The position numbers and the translations under genes were made by a program. A DNA stretch of 64,000 bases, from contig NZNT01000019.1 in NCBI GenBank assembly GCA_002695005.1, forward strand, positions 330,673 through 394,672, read 5' to 3'. Shown one piece after another: positions 1 through 8,756 of this stretch. Every line of letters begins with the position of its first letter. Within the stretch, counting starts at the first letter, position 1. Below the pieces are notes generated by a model. The model was given only the letters and a program-made list of their open reading frames with translations. It was not told where the DNA came from and did not search any database. This stretch comes from Maritimibacter sp. GTDB taxonomy: Bacteria > Pseudomonadota > Alphaproteobacteria > Rhodobacterales > Rhodobacteraceae.

Positions 1-61
1 GCGCCTCGACGATGATCGGCGCGACTTCGTGGTCGCCCAGGACGCCAATGATCCCACACAT
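1..61 (-). CDS. glmS: Glutamine-fructose-6-phosphate aminotransferase, N-terminal fragment
   Basis: Only the first 20 codons lie inside the window. Read on the minus strand they begin MCGIIGVLGDHEVAPIIVEA, the conserved start of GlmS, in which Cys2 (exposed as the N-terminal residue after Met removal) is the catalytic nucleophile of the glutamine amidotransferase domain. The enzyme makes glucosamine-6-phosphate for cell-wall amino sugars. The start codon lies only 4 bases after the glmU stop on the same strand, so glmU and glmS form an operon and glmS is probably translationally coupled. The rest of the gene continues past the left edge. Confidence 0.9.
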   Translation of the reverse strand, partial: MCGIIGVLGDHEVAPIIVEA

Positions 62-65
62 GCTG

Positions 66-1418
66 CTACTTGCCTTTCTGCCGGGCCTTTTTGGCGCGGA
101 GCTTGTCGAAAAGTTTGACGGCGAAGCCGGGCTTCACCTCCATGCGGGCGCGGCCCACACCCATCGCCCCGTCCGCTATATCGCGGGTGACGACGGTGCC
201 GGTGGCGGTCATGGCATCGGCCCCCACGCGCACGGGCGCGACGAGCATCGTGTCCGACCCGATGAAGGCGCGCGCCCCGATCTCGGTGCGGTGCTTGAAC
301 ACCCCGTCGTAGTTGCAGGTGATCGTGCCCGCGCCGATGTTTGCGCCTTCGCCCACGCTCGCGTCGCCGATGTAGGACAGATGATTGACCTTGGCCCCTT
401 CGGCGATCTGGGCGTTCTTGATCTCGACGAAATTGCCCACCTTGGCGCGCTCGGCCAGTTCCGCACCGGGGCGCAGGCGGGCATAGGGGCCGACGACGGC
501 CCCCGCGCTGACATGACAGCCCTCAAGATGGCTGAAGGCCCGGATGCGCGCGTTGCTTTCGACTGTGACGTCCGGGCCGAAGACCACGTTGGGCTCCACC
601 ACCGCATCGCGCCCGATGACGGTATCGGCGCAGAAGAACACGGTTTCGGGCGCGACCAGCGTGACGCCGTTCTCCAACGCCTCGGCCCGCTTCATGTCCT
701 GCAACTGGGCCTCGGCGGCGGCAAGCTCGGCGCGGGTGTTGATGCCCAGCGTCTCGGCCTCGTCACAGGTCACGGCCTCGGCGCGCAGGCCCTTGGCGCG
801 CGCGACTTCGACGATATCGGTGAGGTAGTATTCCCCCGCCGCATTCTCGTTGGACAGCCCGTCGATCAGCTCGAAAAGCGTCGCGCTGTCGGCGGCGACC
901 ACGCCCGAATTGCACAGGGTGATGGCGCGTTCCTCGTCGCTCGCGTCGTTGAATTCGACGATGCGCAAGAGCTCCTTGCCGTCCATGACGAGGCGGCCGT
1001 ACCGCTTGGGATCGGCTGCTTCGAACCCGAGGATCACGACGTCGGCGCCGGAGGCCCGCGCCTCCATCATCGCCTCGAGCGTTTCGGGCCGGATGAAGGG
1101 CGTGTCGCCGTAAAGCACGATGGCATCGCCGGTGAAACCGCCAAGCGCCGTGCGCGCCTGATCGACCGCGTGGCCGGTGCCCAGACGCTCTTCCTGCAAC
1201 ACCACCTCGATCTCGTCGTCGCGGTCGGTCGCGGCCTTGGTCACGGCTTCGGCCCCGTTGCCGGCGACCAGCACGACCCGGTCCGGGGCAAGGGCCGACC
1301 CGGCGGCGAGCGCATGGGCAAAAAGTGGCGTGCCCCCCAGTTCGTGAAGCACTTTCGGGAGGTCGGAATTCATCCGTTTGCCCTGTCCCGCCGCGAGAAT
1401 GATGAGGGCCGTCGCCAT
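66..1418 (-). CDS. glmU: Bifunctional UDP-N-acetylglucosamine pyrophosphorylase / glucosamine-1-phosphate acetyltransferase
   Basis: A 450-residue protein, the normal length for GlmU. The N-terminal nucleotidyltransferase domain starts with the motif LAAGQGKRMNSDLPKVLH, and the C-terminal half is a left-handed beta-helix of hexapeptide repeats (for example VEIKNAQIAEGAKVNHLSYI). It acetylates glucosamine-1-phosphate and then makes UDP-GlcNAc for peptidoglycan and lipopolysaccharide. The reading frame is open far upstream, but the first codon that gives the conserved MATALIILAAG start is at 1418. It is transcribed divergently from gph across an 87-base gap that must hold both promoters. Confidence 0.95.
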   Translation of the reverse strand: MATALIILAAGQGKRMNSDLPKVLHELGGTPLFAHALAAGSALAPDRVVLVAGNGAEAVTKAATDRDDEIEVVLQEERLGTGHAVDQARTALGGFTGDAIVLYGDTPFIRPETLEAMMEARASGADVVILGFEAADPKRYGRLVMDGKELLRIVEFNDASDEERAITLCNSGVVAADSATLFELIDGLSNENAAGEYYLTDIVEVARAKGLRAEAVTCDEAETLGINTRAELAAAEAQLQDMKRAEALENGVTLVAPETVFFCADTVIGRDAVVEPNVVFGPDVTVESNARIRAFSHLEGCHVSAGAVVGPYARLRPGAELAERAKVGNFVEIKNAQIAEGAKVNHLSYIGDASVGEGANIGAGTITCNYDGVFKHRTEIGARAFIGSDTMLVAPVRVGADAMTATGTVVTRDIADGAMGVGRARMEVKPGFAVKLFDKLRAKKARQKGK

Positions 1419-1505
1419 GATCTGCTCTTTTCTTGTCCGCGCACTCGTTTTAACGCTCGCCGCGTAACACGCAATGGTCATGGCGGGAAGTCCCGGGGGT
1501 TTGGC

Positions 1506-2165
1506 ATGAAAACGGTGATCTTCGATCTGGACGGAACGTTGGCCGACACCTCGCGCGATCTCATCTGCGCGGCCAACGCCTGTTTCTCGCGCCTGGGCCA
1601 CGGCGACGTTCTCGACCCGGTGGCGGATGGGGCGACGGCGTTTCGCGGCGGGCGGGCGATGCTGACGCTCGGGTTCGAGCGGCTGGGGCAGGGGCTTGAG
1701 GGTGTGGACCGCGAGTATCCTTACCTGCTGGAGTGGTACGGTGAGAATATCGACACCCACACGGTCATGTATCCCGGCGCGGTCGCGGCGGTGGAACGGC
1801 TGCGGGACGCGGGCTATGCGGTCGGGGTCTGCACCAACAAGCCCGAGGGGCTGGCCGAGACCCTGCTTGGTCGGCTGGGGGTGCGTGGCCTCTTCGCGTC
1901 GCTCATCGGCGCGGACACCCTGCCGGTGCGCAAGCCGGACCCGGCACCCTTTGTCGCGGCGGTGGAGCGGGCCGGGGGCGATCTCGCGCGGTCGCTGCTG
2001 GTGGGCGATACCGTGACGGACCGCGAAACCGCGCGGGCGGCGGGGGTGCCCTCGCTCCTCATCACCTTCGGGCCTGAGGGCACCGGTGTCGCCGCGCTGG
2101 AGCCCGAGGGGCTTTTGAACAGCTACGACGACCTGGACGCCGAGGTGGCCCGGCTCATCGGTTGA
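1506..2165 (+). CDS. gph: HAD-family phosphoglycolate phosphatase
   Basis: A 219-residue haloacid dehalogenase-fold hydrolase. Motif I is FDLDGTLADT near residue 6 (the first Asp is the nucleophile), a threonine-containing motif II lies in GVCTNKPEG, the motif III lysine is in VRKPDP, and motif IV is LLVGDTVTD. The cap sits between motifs I and II, as in Gph/PGP phosphatases that remove 2-phosphoglycolate. The open frame begins well upstream, antisense to glmU, but ATG 1506 gives the family start MKTVIFDLDGTL. The upstream ribosome site is weak. Exact substrate is inferred from the family, and other small phosphosugars are possible. Confidence 0.85.
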   Translation: MKTVIFDLDGTLADTSRDLICAANACFSRLGHGDVLDPVADGATAFRGGRAMLTLGFERLGQGLEGVDREYPYLLEWYGENIDTHTVMYPGAVAAVERLRDAGYAVGVCTNKPEGLAETLLGRLGVRGLFASLIGADTLPVRKPDPAPFVAAVERAGGDLARSLLVGDTVTDRETARAAGVPSLLITFGPEGTGVAALEPEGLLNSYDDLDAEVARLIG

Positions 2166-2196
2166 CGGGGTCGGGCGCCCGGCGCAATGTCGCGCC

Positions 2197-3390
2197 ATGA
2201 GCGAGACCTTCAAGGGCAACTTCACCCAGCAGGAACCGATCCCCGAGACGGCGATCGAGGCCGCCGTGGCGGTCATGCGTTCGGGCCGCCTGCACCGCTA
2301 CAACACCGCGCCGGGGGAGGAGAGCGAGGTCGCGCTTCTGGAGCGCGAATTCGCGGACTGGTGCGGGGCGAAATACTGCCTCGCCGTCGCGTCGGGCGGC
2401 TACGCTTTGGCCACTGCGCTGCGGGCGGTCGGAGTGAAGCCCGGCGACCGGGTGCTGACCAATGCCTTCACGCTGGCCCCGGTGCCCGGTGCCATCGCGT
2501 CGGTCGGGGCCGTGCCGGTGTTCGTGGGCGTGACAGAAGGGCTTGTGATCGACCTCGACGACCTCGCCGCCAAGGCGGAGGGATCGGATGTGCTGATGCT
2601 CAGCCACATGCGCGGGCACCTGGCGGACATGGACGCTCTCATGGCACTGGCTGGGGAAAAGGGTCTGACGGTGATCGAGGATTGCGCGCACACGATGGGG
2701 GCGCGCTGGAACGGCGTGCTCTCCGGCCGCTCGGGCCATGTCGGCTGCTACTCGACCCAGACCTACAAGCACATGAACTCGGGCGAGGGCGGGCTGCTCG
2801 TCACCGACGACGACGAGATCATGGCGCGCGCCGTCATGCTGTCGGGGAGCTACATGCTCTACGGCCGCCACCTCGCCGCACCGGGACCGGAGGTGTTCGA
2901 GCGGGTGAAATACGACACGCCGAACGTGTCGGGCCGGATGGACAACCTGCGCGCGGCGATCCTGCGCCCGCAACTGGCCGATCTCGACGCGCAATGCGCA
3001 CGTTGGAACGAGCGCTACCGCGTGGTGGAAGACGGGCTTCGTAACACGCCCGGCCTGACGATCGTGGACCGGCCCGAGGCCGAGGACTACGTCATGTCGT
3101 CCTTCCAGTTTCTGCTGCTCGACTGGTCCGGTGCGGCGGTGACCGAGGTGGTCACGCGGTGCGCGGACAAGGGCGTGGAACTCAAATGGTTCGGTGCGGC
3201 AGAGCCCGTGGGCTTCACCTCGCGCTATGACAGTTGGCACTATGCCCCGTCCGAGCCGATGCCGGCATCCGACCGGGTGCTGCGCGGTATCCTCGACCTG
3301 CGCCTGCCGCTCACATTCTCGCTCGAGGACTGCGCCCAGATCGCGCGGATCATCCGGGCCGAGGTGTCTCCGGTCCATCAAGCCGGCTGA
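2197..3390 (+). CDS. DegT/DnrJ/EryC1/StrS-family PLP aminotransferase
   Basis: A 397-residue fold-type I PLP enzyme of the sugar-aminotransferase family. The cofactor-contacting VIEDCAHTMGA lies near residues 159-169, and the Schiff-base lysine is Lys191 in TYKHMNSGEGG. Relatives transaminate keto-sugars for polysaccharide or antibiotic synthesis, but the neighbours give no sugar pathway and the substrate is unknown. It follows gph by 31 bases and may be co-transcribed with it. The stop codon is inside a perfect hairpin that begins the transcription-termination region. Confidence 0.8.
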   Translation: MSETFKGNFTQQEPIPETAIEAAVAVMRSGRLHRYNTAPGEESEVALLEREFADWCGAKYCLAVASGGYALATALRAVGVKPGDRVLTNAFTLAPVPGAIASVGAVPVFVGVTEGLVIDLDDLAAKAEGSDVLMLSHMRGHLADMDALMALAGEKGLTVIEDCAHTMGARWNGVLSGRSGHVGCYSTQTYKHMNSGEGGLLVTDDDEIMARAVMLSGSYMLYGRHLAAPGPEVFERVKYDTPNVSGRMDNLRAAILRPQLADLDAQCARWNERYRVVEDGLRNTPGLTIVDRPEAEDYVMSSFQFLLLDWSGAAVTEVVTRCADKGVELKWFGAAEPVGFTSRYDSWHYAPSEPMPASDRVLRGILDLRLPLTFSLEDCAQIARIIRAEVSPVHQAG

Positions 3391-3418
3391 CGCCGGCTCT
3401 GGAGGGCCAGCCCTCCAG
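3381..3418 (+). terminator. Tandem hairpins at the end of the DegT-type gene
   Basis: Two perfect stem-loops in a row. The first is AGCCGGC / GCCGGCT (7 bp, 4-base loop) and includes the stop codon. The second is CTGGAGGG / CCCTCCAG (8 bp, 4-base loop). There is no clear T tract, so intrinsic termination is inferred from position and structure only. Confidence 0.5.
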
Positions 3419-3447
3419 ACCTCCCGGGATATTTCGGACCGGAAAGA
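3419..3447 (+). repeat. Dispersed intergenic module, copy 1
   Basis: Contains CTCCCGGGATATTTCGG followed by ACCGGAAAG. Near-identical copies are at 3551-3577 and 42755-42780 (both inverted), with a diverged one at 54264-54290. Each copy sits directly beside a strong GC hairpin, and three of the four lie immediately 3-prime of a gene in the same orientation. It resembles the terminator-linked intergenic sequences common in Rhodobacterales genomes (recalled, not searched). Confidence 0.6.
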
Positions 3448-3550
3448 GGGGCGGGTCCACCCCCGGGTCGCCCCGGGGGCTTTCCGGTCACGGCCATCGG
3501 CTTCCCAGCCTGTACCGTGCGCCAACCATGGCGCATTGACCTTAACATTT

Positions 3551-3603
3551 CCTTTCCGGTCCAAAATATCCCGGGAGAGCGCGAGAGGGCAGCGCCCTCT
3601 CGC
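3551..3603 (-). repeat. Dispersed intergenic module, copy 2, with hairpin
   Basis: On the minus strand this reads as a perfect 10-bp hairpin (GCGAGAGGGC / GCCCTCTCGC, 3581-3603) followed by CTCCCGGGATATTTTGG and ACCGGAAAGG. It is the same hairpin-plus-module architecture as copy 1 but inverted, with no minus-strand gene immediately upstream to terminate. Confidence 0.6.
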
Positions 3604-3655
3604 ATGGGTCGGCGCCCGGCGCAGCCGGGCGGCGAAACATCAAAAGCGCGACCGC

Positions 3656-3685
3656 TTGACCCGACTCGGCTCTCGTGTCTAGAAA
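3656..3685 (+). promoter_or_regulatory. Candidate sigma-70-type promoter of the liu operon
   Basis: TTGACC at 3656-3661 and TAGAAA at 3680-3685 are separated by 18 bases. They lie 33 bases upstream of the ivd start, with the operator-like palindrome directly downstream of the -10 box. The assignment rests on similarity to consensus and position only. Confidence 0.45.
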
Positions 3686-3699
3686 TGAACAAGCGTTCA
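3686..3699. promoter_or_regulatory. Palindromic operator candidate upstream of ivd
   Basis: TGAACAAGCGTTCA is a perfect dyad with 5-bp arms (TGAAC / GTTCA) and a 4-base spacer. It lies where a repressor would cover the transcription start of the leucine-degradation operon. Such operons are usually controlled by TetR- or MerR-type repressors (LiuQ, LiuR). No regulator gene is present here, so the cognate protein is unknown. Confidence 0.45.
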
Positions 3700-3717
3700 A
3701 TAAATGGGAGGTCAGCC

Positions 3718-4881
3718 ATGTTCATGGCGTCGATGAACTTCGATCTGGGCGAGGATATCGCGCAGCTTCGCGACATGGTGCACCGGTTCGCGCAGGAGCG
3801 GATCAAGCCGCTGGCGGCCGAAATCGACAAGACCAACGACTTCCCCTCGCATCTTTGGAAAGAGATGGGCGAGCTTGGCCTGCTTGGTATCACGGTGTCC
3901 GAGGAATATGGCGGGTCCGGCATGGGCTATCTTGCTCATACCGTCGCGGTAGAGGAGGTCGCGCGGGCGTCGGCCAGTGTCTCGCTGTCCTACGGCGCGC
4001 ATTCCAACCTTTGTGTAAACCAGATCAAGCTCAACGGCACCGAGACGCAGAAGCAGCAGTACCTGCCGGGGCTTATCTCGGGCGCGCATGTGGGGGCCCT
4101 GGCCATGTCGGAGCCCGGTGCCGGGTCCGACGTCGTCTCGATGCAACTGCGCGCCGAGAAGAAGAACGGGTATTTCACGCTCAACGGCTCCAAGTTCTGG
4201 ATCACCAACGGGCCGGAGGCCGACACGCTGGTCGTTTATGCCAAGACCGACGCGGAGGCAGGGTCCAAGGGGATCACCGCCTTCATCGTCGAGAAGGACA
4301 TGAAGGGGTTCTCCACTTCCCCGCATTTCGACAAGCTCGGGATGCGCGGGTCAAACACGGCGCAGCTTTTCTTCGAGGATGTCGAGGTGCCGTTCGAGAA
4401 TATCCTCGGCGAAGAGGGCAAGGGGGCCAGGGTGCTCATGTCCGGGCTGGATTACGAGCGCGTGGTGCTTTCGGGCATCGGCACCGGCATCATGGCGGCC
4501 TGTCTGGACGAGGTGATGCCCTACATGGTCGAACGAAAGCAGTTCGGCCAGGCGATCGGGGATTTCCAGCTTATGCAGGGGAAGATCGCCGATATGTACA
4601 CCAAGATGAACTCGGCGCGCGCCTATGTCTACGAGGTCGCGAAGGCCTGTGACCGGGGCGAGGTCACGCGGCAGGATGCGGCGGCTTGCGTGCTCTATGC
4701 CTCGGAAGAGGCGATGACGGTGGCCCATCAGGCGGTGCAGGCGATGGGCGGCATGGGGTTCATGAACGAAACACCGGTGAGCCGGATTTTCCGCGACGCC
4801 AAGCTGATGGAGATCGGGGCGGGCACATCCGAGATCCGGCGGATGCTCGTTGGGCGCGAACTGATGTCGAAGATGCGCTAG
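3718..4881 (+). CDS. ivd: Isovaleryl-CoA dehydrogenase
   Basis: A 387-residue FAD-dependent acyl-CoA dehydrogenase that oxidises isovaleryl-CoA to 3-methylcrotonyl-CoA, passing electrons to electron-transfer flavoprotein. The family signature [12 protein letters not shown] is at 127-138, the second signature [11 protein letters not shown] is near the C-terminus, and Glu247 in GLDYERVV aligns with the catalytic glutamate position specific to isovaleryl-CoA dehydrogenases. The start at 3718 has a GGGAGG ribosome site 6 bases upstream; internal ATGs at 3724 and 3733 are less likely. Its role is supported by mccB, mccA, hmgL and liuC downstream. It is the first gene of the operon. Confidence 0.92.
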   Translation: MFMASMNFDLGEDIAQLRDMVHRFAQERIKPLAAEIDKTNDFPSHLWKEMGELGLLGITVSEEYGGSGMGYLAHTVAVEEVARASASVSLSYGAHSNLCVNQIKLNGTETQKQQYLPGLISGAHVGALAMSEPGAGSDVVSMQLRAEKKNGYFTLNGSKFWITNGPEADTLVVYAKTDAEAGSKGITAFIVEKDMKGFSTSPHFDKLGMRGSNTAQLFFEDVEVPFENILGEEGKGARVLMSGLDYERVVLSGIGTGIMAACLDEVMPYMVERKQFGQAIGDFQLMQGKIADMYTKMNSARAYVYEVAKACDRGEVTRQDAAACVLYASEEAMTVAHQAVQAMGGMGFMNETPVSRIFRDAKLMEIGAGTSEIRRMLVGRELMSKMR

Positions 4882-4909
4882 GCTGGGTGCGACTCTGGGA
4901 GGAGATGCC

Positions 4910-5668
4910 ATGACCTTGAGCGACGAACAGGACGCGATCGGCGCGAACAGCCCGCATGATTATTCAGGGTTGCGGGCGCTTTTCGTGAACACCTCATTGA
5001 AGCGGCAGGCAACGGACAGCCATACGCAGAAGCTTCTGAACGTCTCGGCGCTGATGATGGAGAAGCAGGGCGTCACGGTGGACCACCTTCACCTGCTCGA
5101 CCATGACGTGCCGCCGGGTGTTTACCCGGACATGCGCGATCATGGCTGGGAGCGGGACGACTGGCCTGCGATCTGGGAGCGGGTGCAGGCCGCGCAGATC
5201 CTCGTCATCGGCACGCCGCTCTGGCTGGGCGAGGAAAGCTCGGTCTGCCGGGTGCTGATCGAGCGGCTCTATGCCATGTCGGGCGAACTGAACGACAAGG
5301 GGCAGTCGGTCTATTACGGCAAGGTCGGCGGCTGCGTCATCACCGGCAACGAGGACGGGATCAAGCACACGGCCATGACGCTGGGCTTCGCGCTCAATCA
5401 TCTGGGCTACACGATCCCGCCGCAGGCCGATTGTGGCTGGATCGGCGAGGCGGGGCCGGGGCCGTCCTACGGCGACGACGTGGACGGCGCGCCTGCCGGG
5501 TATGACAACGATTTCACCCGGCGCAACACCACGATCATGACTTGGAACCTGATGCACATGGCCGATCTGCTGCACCGGGCCGGCGGTCTGCCGAACCACG
5601 GCAATGACCGCAGCGCGTGGTCCGCCGGGTGCCGCTTCGATTACGAAAACCCGGACTACCGAGCCTGA
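4910..5668 (+). CDS. Flavodoxin-fold NAD(P)H-dependent FMN reductase-like protein
   Basis: A 252-residue protein with a flavodoxin-like fold: a beta-strand and phosphate-loop region (LFVNTSLKRQATDSHTQKL) near residues 25-43 and VIGTPLWLGEESS near 97-109, both typical of FMN-binding NAD(P)H oxidoreductases. The start has a strong GGGAGGAG ribosome site. It lies 28 bases after ivd, within the leucine-degradation operon, suggesting a redox role linked to that pathway or to general quinone/FMN reduction. The substrate cannot be told from sequence. Confidence 0.7.
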   Translation: MTLSDEQDAIGANSPHDYSGLRALFVNTSLKRQATDSHTQKLLNVSALMMEKQGVTVDHLHLLDHDVPPGVYPDMRDHGWERDDWPAIWERVQAAQILVIGTPLWLGEESSVCRVLIERLYAMSGELNDKGQSVYYGKVGGCVITGNEDGIKHTAMTLGFALNHLGYTIPPQADCGWIGEAGPGPSYGDDVDGAPAGYDNDFTRRNTTIMTWNLMHMADLLHRAGGLPNHGNDRSAWSAGCRFDYENPDYRA

Positions 5669-5678
5669 GGACCGCCCC

Positions 5679-6167
5679 ATGAGACGTTGGATCATCGCCG
5701 CTGCCCTGCTGATCGCGAGCCCTGCCGCCGCGCAGGATCTTATCTACGACTTCGCCCATTCGCGCGATTGCGTGGCGGCGACCGACGACTGGTATGAAAA
5801 GGTCCAGTGCATCGGCACCGCTGCCAACCGCTGTATGGAGGACACGCCCGGGGGCTATTCCACGGTCGGGCAGGGGGCCTGCGTCTGGGCGGAATACGAG
5901 GATTGGGATGCGGAGCTGAACGCGCTTTACGGTCCGTTGCGGGCGCGGCTGGCAAATGACGACGAGGTCAACGAGATGCCGGTCAGCACCGCCGACGCTC
6001 TGCGCGACGCGCAGCGGGCGTGGATTCCTTGGCGTGACGCCAACTGCGCCTTCGAGCGATCGAAATGGGGCGGCGGCGCCGGGGGCGGCCCGGCTTCGGC
6101 CGCCTGTCTGATGCAGATGACCGGCGAGCGCGCGCTGTCGCTCCGGGTCGAGATGGAGTTCCATTGA
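5679..6167 (+). CDS. Exported LprI-like (DUF1311) protein
   Basis: A 162-residue protein with a signal peptide ending in a standard AXA site (MRRWIIAAALLIASPAAA, then Gln). The mature part carries RDAQRAWIPWRDANCAFE, the hallmark of the DUF1311/LprI family, some members of which inhibit host lysozyme. Several cysteines suggest disulfides in the periplasm. It starts 10 bases after the reductase stop and its own stop overlaps the next start. Its place in a catabolic operon is unexplained. Confidence 0.7.
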   Translation: MRRWIIAAALLIASPAAAQDLIYDFAHSRDCVAATDDWYEKVQCIGTAANRCMEDTPGGYSTVGQGACVWAEYEDWDAELNALYGPLRARLANDDEVNEMPVSTADALRDAQRAWIPWRDANCAFERSKWGGGAGGGPASAACLMQMTGERALSLRVEMEFH

Positions 6168-6448
6168 TCCGCAAGGGCCATATCGCGACCGTGCTCGTCT
6201 TGTGCGGGCTGTCGGCCATGCTGGGCTACCGCGTGGCCCGGATGGGGCCGCCGGACCCGTCGGGCATCGTCGCGCACTGGGCGGCTGTGTATGCCGAGGA
6301 GACCGGGCGCGCGGACCTTCATTGCGCGGGGCGACCGCAAGGGGACGGGTACGTCATCACATGCGGCACGGGCGCGGCGCGGGTTGATTATGTGACCGAC
6401 GCCTATGGTGGCCTCGTCGCCCGCCGGGACGGGGGACGGGACGGATGA
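6164..6448 (+). CDS. Small membrane-anchored or exported hypothetical protein
   Basis: About 94 residues, probably starting at TTG 6164, which overlaps the preceding stop. An N-terminal hydrophobic segment (HIATVLVLCGLSAMLGY) follows a short positive region, so it is a signal anchor or signal peptide. The rest is soluble, with a cysteine pair. I do not recognise the family. The stop overlaps the start of the next gene (ATGA), which supports translation as part of this operon. A GTG start at 6191 is the alternative. Confidence 0.5.
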   Translation: MIRKGHIATVLVLCGLSAMLGYRVARMGPPDPSGIVAHWAAVYAEETGRADLHCAGRPQGDGYVITCGTGAARVDYVTDAYGGLVARRDGGRDG

Positions 6449-7032
6449 TCCGCGCGGCCGTAACCCTCGCCCTGATCCTGCCGTTCGCGCCCGCGCGGGC
6501 GCAGGAGGCCATACCGACGTTCCAGACCTGCATGGACATCCTGATCGACCGCTACGAGCAGAGCCTGATTGTGAACGGGCACCTGCCCATCGACGACGTG
6601 GTGGGCGGGCTGTGGTCCTCGGGCGACGTCTATACCTGCGGGGGCGGCGGGATCGTGCTGTGCGACCGGAGCGGCGACACGATCCCGTGTCAGAAAGACC
6701 TCGCCGCCGAGCAGGACGCGATGACCGCGCGGATCCTCGGCGACCTGCCCGATCCCGGCACGCTCGACGAGGGCGGCGAAGACTGGCCGCGTGCGCTCTA
6801 TGCGCAGACCCGCGCATTGGCGGAGGGCACGTCCGCCGGCCCGGATTGCGCGGGAACGACCGAGCTCATGGGCGCGTGGTGCGGCGCGAACGAGGCCAAC
6901 GCCCGGCTGCGCATCGCCGTGCTGGCCTGGCAGATCGCCCGCTACCTTGGAGCCGCGCCTTCGGGTGTGGAGTCGGGCTGGGTCGACCGGCCCCCGCCCG
7001 TACGGCCCCGGTCGCGCCCGAAGGGGCCGTGA
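6445..7032 (+). CDS. Exported cysteine-rich hypothetical protein
   Basis: A 195-residue protein with a clear signal peptide ([20 protein letters not shown]) and several cysteines in the mature part, suggesting a disulfide-bonded periplasmic protein. Family not recognised. It overlaps the previous gene by 4 bases. With the two preceding genes it forms a three-gene envelope-protein insert between the oxidoreductase and carboxylase genes. The C-terminus is proline/arginine-rich and may be disordered. Confidence 0.6.
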   Translation: MIRAAVTLALILPFAPARAQEAIPTFQTCMDILIDRYEQSLIVNGHLPIDDVVGGLWSSGDVYTCGGGGIVLCDRSGDTIPCQKDLAAEQDAMTARILGDLPDPGTLDEGGEDWPRALYAQTRALAEGTSAGPDCAGTTELMGAWCGANEANARLRIAVLAWQIARYLGAAPSGVESGWVDRPPPVRPRSRPKGP

Positions 7033-7102
7033 TGCGCAGGCCGTCGAGCGAGCAACAGTTTATCAGAACACGCGGCGGATGCGCCGCACCGGAGGACACT
7101 AC

Positions 7103-8707
7103 ATGAAGCTGCAATCGCAGGCGATGACCGGGTCGGAGAGCTTTCAGGCCAACCGGTCCGCGCATCTTGAAATGCTGGGAACAGTGGCCGAGGCCGCCGG
7201 GCAGGCGGCGGCAGGGGGCGGCGCGAAGGCGCGTGAACGGCACCTGTCACGGGGCAAGATGCTCCCGCGTGAACGGGTGGCGAACCTCCTGGACGCCGGG
7301 TCGCCCTTCCTCGAAGTCGGCGCGACGGCGGCGCATGGGCTCTACGATGGCGCCGCGCCGGCGGCTGGCGTGATCGCGGGGGTCGGTCGCGTGCACGGGC
7401 AGGAGGTCATGGTCATCGCCAACGACGCCACCGTGAAAGGCGGCACCTATTACCCGATGACGGTCAAGAAGCACCTGCGCGCGCAGGAGATCGCGCAGGA
7501 ATGCAACCTGCCGTGCCTCTACCTTGTCGACAGCGGGGGCGCGAACCTGCCCAACCAGGACGAGGTGTTCCCGGACCGCGACCATTTCGGGCGCATCTTC
7601 TACAACCAGGCACAGATGTCGGCCCGGGGCATCCCGCAGATCGCGGTGGTCATGGGCTCCTGCACGGCGGGCGGGGCCTATGTTCCGGCGATGAGCGACG
7701 TGACGATCATCGTGAAGGATCAGGGCACCATATTCCTTGCCGGTCCACCTTTGGTTAAGGCCGCGACCGGTGAGGTGGTGACAGCCGAGGATCTGGGCGG
7801 CGGCGACGTGCACACGCGCCTGTCCGGGGTGGCCGATTACCTTGCCGAGGACGACGCCCATGCGCTTGCGCTCGCCCGGCGGGCGGTGGAGAGCCTGAAC
7901 CGGACCAAGCCCGCGACAGTCCAGTGGCAGTCGGTCGAAGACCCGGCCTATGACCCCGAGGAAATCCTCGGCGTCGTGCCCGGCGACCTGCGCACGCCCT
8001 ATGACATCCGCGAGGTGATCGCGCGGGTGGTGGACGGGTCGCGATTTGACGAGTTCAAGCCGCGCTTTGGCGAGACGCTGGTCACGGGGTTCGCGCATCT
8101 CATGGGCTGCCCGGTCGGGATCATCGCCAACAACGGTGTCCTGTTTTCCGAGGCCGCGCAGAAGGGCGCGCATTTCGTCGAGCTGTGCTCGCAGCGCCGT
8201 ATCCCGCTGATTTTCCTGCAAAACATCACCGGCTTCATGGTGGGCCGGAAGTATGAGAACGAGGGCATCGCGCGTCACGGGGCCAAGATGGTCACGGCGG
8301 TGGCGACCACGTCGGTCCCCAAGGTGACGATGCTCGTGGGCGGTTCCTTCGGCGCGGGCAACTACGGCATGGCGGGCCGTGCCTATCAGCCGCGCTTCCT
8401 GTGGTCCTGGCCCAACAGCCGGATTTCCGTCATGGGCGGCGAGCAGGCCGCGGGCGTGCTGGCGACGGTCAAACGCGACGCGCTGGAGCGCGCGGGCGAA
8501 AGCTGGTCGGACGAGGACGAGGCGGAATTCAAGCGCCCCACGATCGAGATGTTCGAGCGTCAGAGCCACCCGCTTTACGCCTCCGCCCGGCTCTGGGACG
8601 ACGGCATCGTGGACCCGCGCAAGACCCGGCAGGTGCTCTACCTGTCGCTTCTCGCCGCCCTGAACGCCCCGATCGAAGAGACGCGCTTCGGCGTGTTCCG
8701 GATGTGA
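7103..8707 (+). CDS. mccB: Methylcrotonyl-CoA carboxylase, carboxyltransferase (beta) subunit
   Basis: A 534-residue carboxyltransferase, matching the usual length of LiuB/MccB. Crotonase-fold halves are seen with [15 protein letters not shown] and the oxyanion/biotin-site region [20 protein letters not shown]. With MccA it carboxylates 3-methylcrotonyl-CoA to 3-methylglutaconyl-CoA. The frame extends upstream, but the start at 7103 has a GGAGG site and gives the family N-terminus. The closely spaced mccA and hmgL support methylcrotonyl- rather than propionyl-CoA as substrate. Confidence 0.93.
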   Translation: MKLQSQAMTGSESFQANRSAHLEMLGTVAEAAGQAAAGGGAKARERHLSRGKMLPRERVANLLDAGSPFLEVGATAAHGLYDGAAPAAGVIAGVGRVHGQEVMVIANDATVKGGTYYPMTVKKHLRAQEIAQECNLPCLYLVDSGGANLPNQDEVFPDRDHFGRIFYNQAQMSARGIPQIAVVMGSCTAGGAYVPAMSDVTIIVKDQGTIFLAGPPLVKAATGEVVTAEDLGGGDVHTRLSGVADYLAEDDAHALALARRAVESLNRTKPATVQWQSVEDPAYDPEEILGVVPGDLRTPYDIREVIARVVDGSRFDEFKPRFGETLVTGFAHLMGCPVGIIANNGVLFSEAAQKGAHFVELCSQRRIPLIFLQNITGFMVGRKYENEGIARHGAKMVTAVATTSVPKVTMLVGGSFGAGNYGMAGRAYQPRFLWSWPNSRISVMGGEQAAGVLATVKRDALERAGESWSDEDEAEFKRPTIEMFERQSHPLYASARLWDDGIVDPRKTRQVLYLSLLAALNAPIEETRFGVFRM

Positions 8708-8756
8708 GGAGGCCCGAAATGGACCATGCACCGCGCGTACACATCATGTGCACACA

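Larger units (their letters stand above)
3391..3717. other. Gene-free stretch before the liu operon
   Basis: 327 bases with no supportable gene. It holds the tandem hairpins above, one copy of the dispersed module on each strand (3419-3447 and 3551-3577), a third hairpin (3581-3603), and a candidate promoter and operator just before ivd. Short open frames here lack ribosome sites and recognisable products. Confidence 0.6.

Noticed and set aside
1419..2276. Upstream extension of glmU through the gph region
   Set aside because: The extension is antisense to gph and low in conserved features. The GlmU family start MATALIILAAG lies at 1418.
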